From positions 124,001 to 188,000 of the forward strand of contig NZ_NPKR01000010.1 of assembly GCF_008329535.1 (NCBI RefSeq): DNA of 64,000 bases, read 5' to 3'. Under the pieces are notes generated by a model. It worked only from the letters and a program-made list of their open reading frames with translations, had not been told where the DNA came from and made no database searches. Positions 8,238 through 14,764 of the stretch are shown here, in pieces (position 1 is the stretch's first letter; every line of letters starts with the position of its first letter). This stretch comes from Mycolicibacterium sp. P1-18 (GTDB lineage: Bacteria; Actinomycetota; Actinomycetes; Mycobacteriales; Mycobacteriaceae). The translations under genes were made by a program, and so were the position numbers.

Positions 8238-9761
8238 GTGACAGCGCTCAGACGTGTCGACGCCGACTTCCTCGGGCTGCCGCGGCACCAGCTCGCCGAC
8301 GCAGCCTTGTCGGCGGCCACGGCCGCCGGCGCCAGCTACGCAGACCTGCGGATTCACCGCATCACCACCGAGCTCGTGCAATTGCGCGACGGCGAGCTGG
8401 AGACGTCGGTCATCAGCCGCGAGGTCGGGCTGGCGGTGCGGGTCATCGTCGACGGGACGTGGGGGTTCGCCTCGGATGCCGAGCTCGACCCGACCGTCGC
8501 GGCCGAGACGGCCCGGCGGGCGGTCCGCGTCGCCACCACGCTGGCGCCGCTGAACGCCGAACGCATCGAGCTCGCTCCGGAGCCGGTGTACTCCGACGTG
8601 ACGTGGGTGTCGGACTACCTCGTCGACCCGTTCGACGTCCCGGCCGCGGACAAGATCGGCGTGCTCGACGAATACTCGGGGCGGCTGCTCGCCGCCGACG
8701 GCGTCGACCACGTGTCCGCGGGGCTGCAGGCCGTCAAGGAACAGACGTTCTACGCCGACACGTTCGGCTCGTCGACCACCCAGCAGCGGGTCCGGGTGCA
8801 GCCGACGTTCGACGCCGTCGCGGTCGACGCCGCGGCGGGCACGTTCGAGACCATGCGCACGTTGGCGCCGCCGACCGCCCGCGGGTGGGAGTACGTCGCG
8901 GGTGACGACGTGTGGGACTGGTCGGGTGAACTCGCCGAGCTGCCGTCCCTGCTGGCGGAGAAGACCAAGGCGCCGTCGGTGGTGGCGGGACCGACCGACC
9001 TGGTGATCGACCCGACGAATCTGTGGCTCACCATCCACGAGTCGATCGGCCACGCCACCGAGTACGACCGGGCCATCGGCTACGAGGCGGCCTACGCGGG
9101 CACCTCCTTTGCGACGCCCGACAAGCTGGGCGTCATGCGCTACGGCTCACCGGTGATGAACGTGACCGCCGACCGGACCGTCGACTTCGGCTTGGCTACT
9201 ACGGGTTTCGACGACGAAGGCGTGCGCGCACAGAAGTGGGACCTGGTGCGCGACGGCGTCTTCGTCGGCTACCAGCTCGACCGGGTGTTCGCACCCCGGC
9301 TCGGCGAAGCGCGGTCCAACGGCTGCTCGTATGCCGATTCGCCGCACCACGTGCCGATTCAGCGGATGGCCAACGTGTCGTTGCAACCGGCGCAGGAGGA
9401 CACGACCACCGCGGATCTGATCGCCAAGGTGGAGGACGGCGTGTACGTGGTCGGCGACAAGTCGTGGTCGATCGACATGCAGCGCTACAACTTTCAGTTC
9501 ACCGGGCAACGGTTCTTCCGGATCCGCGACGGCCGCCTCGACGGGCAGTTGCGCGACGTCGCGTATCAGGCCGTGACGACCGACTTCTGGGGTGCGATGG
9601 AGGCGGTCGGCGGGCCGTCGACGTGGCGGCTCGGCGGAGCGTTCAACTGCGGCAAGGCCCAGCCCGGTCAGGTCGCCGCCGTCAGTCACGGATGCCCGTC
9701 GGCGCTGTTCCGGGGAATCAACGTGTTGAACACGCGAGAAGAGTCAGGACGGCAGGAATGA
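8238..9761 (+). CDS. tldD: TldD-family metalloprotease (TldD/TldE pair)
   Basis: This 507-residue protein is the catalytic member of the TldD/TldE (PmbA) heterodimer, an unusual zinc protease acting inside the cell on unfolded peptides; in some bacteria it matures modified peptides or degrades antitoxins. The metal-binding HExxxH motif is present near residue 268 (TIHESIGHATE). The conserved Gly/Cys-rich C-terminal segment SNGCSYADSPHH, which contributes further ligands, lies near residue 360. I chose the GTG at 8238 because of the ribosome-binding site just upstream and a length close to Rv2315c. Its stop overlaps the start of the partner gene (ATGA). It diverges from the usp sugar importer, as in M. 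tuberculosis. Confidence 0.92.
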   Translation: MTALRRVDADFLGLPRHQLADAALSAATAAGASYADLRIHRITTELVQLRDGELETSVISREVGLAVRVIVDGTWGFASDAELDPTVAAETARRAVRVATTLAPLNAERIELAPEPVYSDVTWVSDYLVDPFDVPAADKIGVLDEYSGRLLAADGVDHVSAGLQAVKEQTFYADTFGSSTTQQRVRVQPTFDAVAVDAAAGTFETMRTLAPPTARGWEYVAGDDVWDWSGELAELPSLLAEKTKAPSVVAGPTDLVIDPTNLWLTIHESIGHATEYDRAIGYEAAYAGTSFATPDKLGVMRYGSPVMNVTADRTVDFGLATTGFDDEGVRAQKWDLVRDGVFVGYQLDRVFAPRLGEARSNGCSYADSPHHVPIQRMANVSLQPAQEDTTTADLIAKVEDGVYVVGDKSWSIDMQRYNFQFTGQRFFRIRDGRLDGQLRDVAYQAVTTDFWGAMEAVGGPSTWRLGGAFNCGKAQPGQVAAVSHGCPSALFRGINVLNTREESGRQE

Positions 9762-11128
9762 TCAGCGCACCCGACGTCGCCGGTCTCGTCCTCGTCGAGG
9801 CGGCCCGACGTGGCGGAGCCGACGAGACGATCGTCGTGGTCACCGACCGGGCGACGGCGTCGCTGCGGTGGGCGGGCAACTCGATGACCACCAACGGTGA
9901 GTCGCGCAGCCGCGACACCACCGTCATTTCGATTGTGCGCCATGGCAACAGCGCTCACGTCGGCTCGGTGAAGTCCAGTGAGGTCGACGCGTCGGCCATC
10001 CCCGGTTTGGTCGCCGCCTCGCAGGACGCGGCGCGCTCGGCGCCGGAGGCCCGCGACGGTGCCCCGATCCTCGGGGGTGAGGACGTTCCCGTCGACTGGG
10101 ACGCGCCGGTGCCCGAGACCGCCACCGACGTGTTCGCCGGCGTCGCCAAGAGTCTGGCCAAGGGTTTCCGCGGGGCCGAACAGCTCTACGGGTTCGCGCG
10201 CCACGAACTGGACACGACGTTCGTCGCGACCTCGACGGGTCTGCGGCGGCGCTTCACCCAGCCGACCGGGTCGGTGGAGGTCAACGCCAAGCGCAGCGGT
10301 GCGAGTGCGTGGGTGGGCGTGGGTACGCCCGACTTCGTAAACGTGCCAACTGATTTTATGCTCGAGGAGCTGTCGACCCGGCTGGGCTGGTCCGATCGCA
10401 CCGTGGAACTGCCCGCCGGCCGTTACGAGACGCTGATGCCGCCGTCGACGGTGGCGGACATGATGATCTACCTCGGCTGGACCATGGACGGTCGCGGCGC
10501 GCAGGAGGGTCGCACTGCACTGTCGGCGCCTGGCGGCACCCGAGTGGGAGAGAAGCTCGGCGATCTGGGGCTGACGCTGTACTCCGATCCGGCGGCGGCA
10601 GGGCTGGAGTGCACGCCGTTCGTGGCGGCGACGAGTTCCTCGGAACGGGTGTCGGTGTTCGACAACGGACTCGACGTCGACCGGGTCGACTGGATCCGGG
10701 ACGGCACGATCAACGCGCTGGCCTACCCGCGGGCGGCGGCGGCGGAGTTCGACGTGCCGGTGGCGATTCCGGCGGACAACATGCTGATGACCGGCGGGTG
10801 GGCGAGCCTGTCGGACATGATCCGCCGCACGGAGCGCGGGCTGCTGCTGACCACGCTCTGGTACATCCGCGAGGTCGACCCCACGGTGTTGCTGCTGACG
10901 GGCCTGACCCGTGACGGCGTGTACCTGGTCGAAGACGGTCAGGTGACGGCGGCGGTCAACAACTTCCGCTTCAACGAGAGCCCGCTGGATCTCCTGCGCC
11001 GGGCTACCGAAGCCGGGGTCAGTGAGGTGACCCTGCCGCGCGAGTGGGGCGACTGGGCCACCAGGGCGAAGATGCCGTCGCTGCGCATCCCCGATTTCCA
11101 CATGTCCTCGGTGAGTCAGGCGCAATGA
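9758..11128 (+). CDS. tldE: TldE/PmbA-family partner protein
   Basis: This 456-residue protein is the second subunit of the TldD/TldE protease. It shares the overall fold of TldD, including a region with MTTNGESRSRDTTV near its N-terminus and a C-terminal beta-rich domain (GVYLVEDGQVTAAVNNFRFN). It lacks the HExxxH zinc motif, as expected: in this pair only TldD carries the active site. The start ATG at 9758 overlaps the tldD stop by 4 bases, so equal expression is likely. The next gene overlaps its stop in the same way, making a three-gene unit. It corresponds to Rv2314c. Confidence 0.9.
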   Translation: MISAPDVAGLVLVEAARRGGADETIVVVTDRATASLRWAGNSMTTNGESRSRDTTVISIVRHGNSAHVGSVKSSEVDASAIPGLVAASQDAARSAPEARDGAPILGGEDVPVDWDAPVPETATDVFAGVAKSLAKGFRGAEQLYGFARHELDTTFVATSTGLRRRFTQPTGSVEVNAKRSGASAWVGVGTPDFVNVPTDFMLEELSTRLGWSDRTVELPAGRYETLMPPSTVADMMIYLGWTMDGRGAQEGRTALSAPGGTRVGEKLGDLGLTLYSDPAAAGLECTPFVAATSSSERVSVFDNGLDVDRVDWIRDGTINALAYPRAAAAEFDVPVAIPADNMLMTGGWASLSDMIRRTERGLLLTTLWYIREVDPTVLLLTGLTRDGVYLVEDGQVTAAVNNFRFNESPLDLLRRATEAGVSEVTLPREWGDWATRAKMPSLRIPDFHMSSVSQAQ

Positions 11129-11961
11129 TCACGGGCATGGACGACGACCGGCTCTACGACTTGCTGACGCGTTTGATGGCGCTCTCGCCCGAGGGCGAGG
11201 CCGGGCGCAACGCGATGGTCCGCGAGGTGTGTGCGGGTGCGACGTCGTTGCCGCCGTTGCCGGCCGAGCGGGAGCCCGAGGGCGTGCCCGAACTCGTCGA
11301 GTTCGCCGAGCAGTTCGCCGTCGACGTGTCGGTCATCAGTGCCGAGCAGCGCGCCGCGTTCATGGCGGCGTTGGGGGACAGTGCCTTTCGCGTGGTCGGG
11401 CTCATCTTCGTCGCCGACTTCGTGCCGCGGGTGCGGGCGGGCCTGGCTGCGCTGGGCTTCGCGCCCGTCGTCGAACCCGTGGTGTGGGACCGCGACACCG
11501 ATCCGCTGGACCTGCTGCTCAACCAGTTCGTCCCCACCGTGGGCGCGCTGCGGGCACTGGACCCGATCACCACCGAGGTGGTGCGGTTGCGCGGCGCCGT
11601 CGCCCACGACTGCCGGCTGTGCAAGTCGCTGCGGGAAGGTGCGGCGCTCGACGCGGGCGGAACGGAGTCGATGTACGCCGACATCGAGCACTACGGGTCG
11701 TCGAGCCTGCTGAGCGATCGGCACAAGGCCGCGCTGCGCTACGTGGACGCGCTGATCTGGACGCCGTCGTCGATCGGTCCCGATGTCGCGGCCGGGGTGC
11801 GGGAGCACTTCTCCGACGCCGAGGCCATCGAATTGACGCTCGACGTGATGCGCAACGCGGTCAACAAGATCGCCGTGGCACTCGGAGCCGACGCGGCACG
11901 AGTGCAGGAGGGCACCGAGCGGTACCTCCTCGGCGTGGACGGCCAACCCGTCTACGGCTGA
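11125..11961 (+). CDS. Carboxymuconolactone-decarboxylase/AhpD-like protein
   Basis: This 278-residue protein probably belongs to the AhpD/CMD all-alpha superfamily, whose members use a CxxC pair for peroxide or disulfide chemistry. The segment AVAHDCRLCKSLREG near residue 165 contains C-R-L-C with a flanking His two residues before, as in AhpD. A second half near residues 190-250 (HKAALRYVDALIW) resembles the usual helix after the motif. The first 100 residues are an N-terminal extension I do not recognise. It overlaps tldE by 4 bases, suggesting co-translation. Whether it works with the protease is unknown. A second ATG at 11137 is possible. Confidence 0.75.
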   Translation: MITGMDDDRLYDLLTRLMALSPEGEAGRNAMVREVCAGATSLPPLPAEREPEGVPELVEFAEQFAVDVSVISAEQRAAFMAALGDSAFRVVGLIFVADFVPRVRAGLAALGFAPVVEPVVWDRDTDPLDLLLNQFVPTVGALRALDPITTEVVRLRGAVAHDCRLCKSLREGAALDAGGTESMYADIEHYGSSSLLSDRHKAALRYVDALIWTPSSIGPDVAAGVREHFSDAEAIELTLDVMRNAVNKIAVALGADAARVQEGTERYLLGVDGQPVYG

Positions 11962-11971
11962 CGGTTCGGTT

Positions 11972-12004
11972 TTGCCCGCGGCGCGATAGGACATACTGGC
12001 CGAC
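11972..12004 (+). promoter_or_regulatory. Candidate promoter of the methyltransferase gene
   Basis: CATACT (11992-11997) resembles a SigA -10 hexamer and is followed by 7 bases before the ATG at 12005. No ribosome-binding site fits in that space, which suggests a leaderless transcript, common in mycobacteria. A TTGCCC at 11972-11977 could be a -35, but its spacing (14 bp) is short. Confidence 0.35.
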
Positions 12005-12730
12005 ATGAGCATGAACTCCTCCGGCCTGCCCAGGGCAGTCGTGCCGAGCACCTTCGACGTCGAGGCACCCTCCTACGACCGGCTGGTCGGCGCTAACCCG
12101 GGATACCACGAACACCTGCGGATCTCCGCGCGACGGATGCGAATTCCCAACGGCGGCCGCGGACTTCGGCTGCTCGACGCCGGGTGCGGTACCGGCGCCT
12201 CAACCGCGGCGCTGCTCGACGCCGCCCCGGAGGCCCAGATCGTCGCCGTCGACGCGTCGGCGGGAATGTTGGCCCAGGCGAGGGCGAAGTCGTGGCCGGA
12301 GACGGTGACTTTCGTGCACACGCCCATCGAGGACCTGGCCGCCGCCGGCGTGGACGGACCGTTCGACGGGATCCTCGCGGCCTACCTGCTGCGCAATTTG
12401 GCCGATCCGGACGCCCAGCTACGGCGGTTCCGTACGCTGCTGAAACCGGGGGCGACGCTGGCGCTGCACGAGTACTCGGTCGCCGACTCAAAACTGGCGA
12501 CCGCGGTCTGGAACGCCGTGTGCGCGGGCATCATCATTCCGATGGGCTGGTATCAGACCAGGGACGCCACCCTGTACCGCCACTTGCGGCGCAGCGTCGC
12601 GACATTCGACGGGGCGTCGGCGTTGCGCAAGCGCCTGATCGACGCCGGTTTCGCCTCCGCGGTCAGCGAGACGGTGCCGGGATGGCAGCGCGACATCGTG
12701 CACACGTTCCTGGCCGACGCGCCGCGCTGA
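12005..12730 (+). CDS. Class I SAM-dependent methyltransferase, UbiE/menG-like
   Basis: This 241-residue protein transfers methyl groups from S-adenosylmethionine. Motif I LLDAGCGTGAST lies near residue 60 and the acidic residue of motif II in IVAVDASAGML near residue 82. The segment LRNLADPDAQLRRFRTLLKP near residue 138 is the usual motif following the substrate loop and is close to the form in UbiE-type quinone methyltransferases. The substrate is not determined; members of this group methylate quinones, lipids or small metabolites. It is transcribed alone, starts 43 bp after the preceding gene and ends 65 bp before the tRNA. It belongs to the chromosome, not the island. Confidence 0.85.
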   Translation: MSMNSSGLPRAVVPSTFDVEAPSYDRLVGANPGYHEHLRISARRMRIPNGGRGLRLLDAGCGTGASTAALLDAAPEAQIVAVDASAGMLAQARAKSWPETVTFVHTPIEDLAAAGVDGPFDGILAAYLLRNLADPDAQLRRFRTLLKPGATLALHEYSVADSKLATAVWNAVCAGIIIPMGWYQTRDATLYRHLRRSVATFDGASALRKRLIDAGFASAVSETVPGWQRDIVHTFLADAPR

Positions 12731-12795
12731 TCTCTGCGCCCGCATCTTCGGCCGGCGGCGGTCGTGCGATCATGGGTGCCGCGCGCGAGCGCAAG

Positions 12796-12869
12796 GGGGC
12801 GATAGCTCAGTTGGTTAGAGCCGCGGACTCATAATCCGTTGGTCCTGGGTTCAAGTCCCAGTCGCCCTA
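12796..12869 (+). tRNA. tRNA with anticodon CAT (elongator Met or Ile2)
   Basis: A full cloverleaf can be drawn. The acceptor arm is GGGGCGA with TCGCCCT (first pair G-U), the D arm GCTC/GAGC, the anticodon stem GCGGA/TCCGT with loop CTCATAA, and the T arm CTGGG/CCCAG around TTCAAGT. The anticodon CAT could be elongator methionine or, after lysidine modification, isoleucine-2; the sequence alone does not settle it. CCA is not encoded. Its 3' half is the attachment site of the adjacent island. Integration leaves the gene intact because the repeat restores the 3' end. Confidence 0.93.
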
Positions 12870-12880
12870 CGTCAGAGGCT
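12833..12880. repeat. attL: left attachment repeat, tRNA 3' half
   Basis: These 48 bp are identical to 28363-28410. The copy runs from the anticodon loop through the tRNA 3' end and 11 bp beyond. Sequences diverge immediately outside: base 12832 is T against A at 28362, and base 12881 is A against G at 28411. The integrase gene begins 33 bp further right, the classical arrangement at the int-proximal end of a tRNA-integrated element. Confidence 0.93.
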
Positions 12881-12912
12881 ATTTTTCAAGATCGAAAATC
12901 TCGAGTCGACGT

Positions 12913-14088
12913 TTATTCGTCGTTTATGGCTCGGTCGAGCAGGTCGGCCACCTCGATATGGCTCCTACCTCGGGCCATGTACCTGTCCTGCGTCATGGAC
13001 ACGTTCGTGTGGCCCAGATGGTCGGCGCCGATCCTCGCGGACAGGCCGCCACCGTCGATGAGGGTGGCGACGGTCTTGCGGAAGCTGTGCGTGGTGACGC
13101 CGGCGCCCCCGACCCCGTCCCGCACCTGACGCCATTGCTTGTTGAAATTGTTGGGGTCGCGCCACGTGCCCGCCGTCGACGGGAAGATCATCTGCTGCTC
13201 GCCGAGGAACGGCAGTCCCCGCCGCGCCATGAGGGCGTCGACCGCGAAGCGAGGCAGCGGCAGCGTCCGCTTACCGGCTGCGCTCTTCGTCTCGTCGACG
13301 CGGGTGAGCCCGTACCCGGTCGCCCGCACCAGCTTGCCGGTCACGGTCAGCGTCCCGGCGTCATCGTCGAAGTCAATCCACCGCAGACCGAGCAACTCGG
13401 ACTCTCGCAAGCCGGTGGCGGCCAGCACGGTGATCGGGTCGACCAGATCAATCTCTCGGCATCGTTCCGACGCCGATACCTCGGCCAGCAGTCGGCGCAA
13501 TTGCTCGGCGGTCAACGCCTTGGCTCCCTTGGGCGGAGTCTTGGCCCGCAAGGGCTGTACGTCTCTCACGGGGTTCGCGGAGAGCGCGTTGGCCATCACC
13601 GCGAGTTGGAGGCCGCCGCGAAGGATCGTCTTCGCTTGCTTGGCCATCGTCGCGTTGTGCGCCTCTCTCATCGACCGGAGGGCCGCGTCCAGCCGAGAGG
13701 TATTCGCTTCACGCACCCGCACGCCGCCGAGGAACTTCCTCAGCTTGTTGGCCGCGAATTTGTACGTAGCGAGGGTGGCGACGGATCTGCCGTCTTCCGC
13801 CAGTCGTGCGAGGTGCTGATCGACCAGGGCCATCACCAACGTGTCCGGGCCGATCGCGTCCGGCCCTGCCTCCGATGGCGGGCGGCGTTCGCCTAGCGCG
13901 TCCATCAAGACGTCCTCGGCCAGCTTGCCGCGCTTGTCGTGCGCATCGGCGGGCCCGACGCGCTGAACGCGGCGCGTCACGCCATCGGTGTCGCGGAAGC
14001 GGCAGAAGGCCAGCCACACTCCGCCGCCGAGATACTCTCGTCGAATCTTGCCGTGCTCGCCGATTCTCAGCGAGGGTCTGCCCGCCAC
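12913..14088 (-). CDS. int: Tyrosine-family site-specific integrase
   Basis: This 391-residue recombinase has a complete catalytic domain. The first Arg is in TGLRESELLGLRW, the Lys of the beta-hairpin in DETKSAAGKRTLPLP, the HxxR box in THSFRKT, the second His in DHLGHTN, and the nucleophilic Tyr in TQDRYMARG near residue 370. Residues 75-165 form the SAM-like core-binding domain (TLATYKFAANKLRKFL). The first 55 residues (GGGVWLAFCRFRDTDG) resemble an arm-binding domain. It is read toward attL and ends 33 bp from it. It should catalyse insertion into, and excision from, the tRNA site. The length is normal for actinobacterial integrases and nothing is missing. Confidence 0.95.
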   Translation of the reverse strand: MAGRPSLRIGEHGKIRREYLGGGVWLAFCRFRDTDGVTRRVQRVGPADAHDKRGKLAEDVLMDALGERRPPSEAGPDAIGPDTLVMALVDQHLARLAEDGRSVATLATYKFAANKLRKFLGGVRVREANTSRLDAALRSMREAHNATMAKQAKTILRGGLQLAVMANALSANPVRDVQPLRAKTPPKGAKALTAEQLRRLLAEVSASERCREIDLVDPITVLAATGLRESELLGLRWIDFDDDAGTLTVTGKLVRATGYGLTRVDETKSAAGKRTLPLPRFAVDALMARRGLPFLGEQQMIFPSTAGTWRDPNNFNKQWRQVRDGVGGAGVTTHSFRKTVATLIDGGGLSARIGADHLGHTNVSMTQDRYMARGRSHIEVADLLDRAINDE

Positions 14089-14162
14089 GGCACTATCCCT
14101 GGGGCTGCCCGGCAGGCGTGGTGCCTGTGCTGGCTGGTGAATCGATCATCTCGCCATGGTAG

Positions 14163-14369
14163 TCACGCCGGGTGACGTTTTTCCTCGGCGAATTGCTTTC
14201 GTTCCCAGTCCATTACATCGCTCAACAGGTAGCGCACGTGCCGGCCGAACTTCGCGTAACGCGGACCCGTGCCCTTCGAGGCCCACTCGGCCGGCGTCTT
14301 CACCGGTAGCCCGTATCGGTCGGCCAGCTCTTGGCGGGTCAGCCACTTGTCATCAAAGTTCTCATCCAT
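14163..14369 (-). CDS. xis: Small MerR-type helix-turn-helix protein, probable excisionase
   Basis: This 68-residue protein contains one winged-helix motif: LTRQELADRYGLPVKTPAEW (residues 10-29), then GPRYAKFGRHVRYLLSDVMDW. Proteins of this size and form next to a tyrosine integrase act as excisionases or control directionality. The ATG at 14369 is preceded by GGGAG at a good distance. It is read in the same direction as int with 74 bp between them, so both may be on one transcript. Its upstream region contains a strong imperfect palindrome at 14401-14427. The DNA-binding fold is clear; the excision role comes from context. Confidence 0.85.
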   Translation of the reverse strand: MDENFDDKWLTRQELADRYGLPVKTPAEWASKGTGPRYAKFGRHVRYLLSDVMDWERKQFAEEKRHPA

Positions 14370-14400
14370 GGCGGTTACTCCCTTGTCGGTCCGCCCCAGT

Positions 14401-14427
14401 TCGGATTACCCAACTGTAAGTCCGAAG
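14401..14427. promoter_or_regulatory. Inverted repeat upstream of the xis-int genes
   Basis: TTCGGATTAC and GTAAGTCCGAA flank a 6-bp centre. The arms match apart from one inserted base. It lies 32-58 bp upstream of the xis start, where an operator or Xis-binding site would be expected. Confidence 0.45.
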
Positions 14428-14764
14428 GGAGACAGCCTCCCCGCTATTTCTGGCCGACAGGTTTCACCGCGGCCTCGGCGAAAGTTCGGCTCGCGATCCC
14501 CACGAAATCAATTCCCACGCCTTCCCGTCCCCTCCCAACCTCCTTTCATCTCAGTCCCATACGTCGCCGACCCATTCTCATCGTCTCCAAAACCATTGCC
14601 TCATAAACTCTTACAGATAATTCCTCGCCTCATTACCCCAGAAACTGCAGTGGCACATTTGCACAAGGTGCGATACTGGTGGTGGTTGCGTGTGGGGCGT
14701 GACCGAAAGTGACTGCGGGGCAGTCGTTCTGACTTTGGGGTTTGATACCTGGTTGGTGGCTGCG
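14428..14764. other. Strand-biased intergenic region before the relaxase; candidate oriT
   Basis: I see no gene. From about 14500 to 14650 the plus strand is unusually rich in C and T and poorer in GC than the surroundings. A short hairpin GCAC-AAG-GTGC lies at 14661-14671. MobF relaxases usually nick an oriT just upstream of their own gene, so this is the first place to look for one. No known nic sequence was recognised. It must also hold the relaxase promoter. Confidence 0.4.

Noticed and set aside
8208..9053. N-terminal extension of UspA reading antisense through tldD
   Set aside because: It has no similarity to permeases; the GTG at 8207 gives the expected 290 residues.
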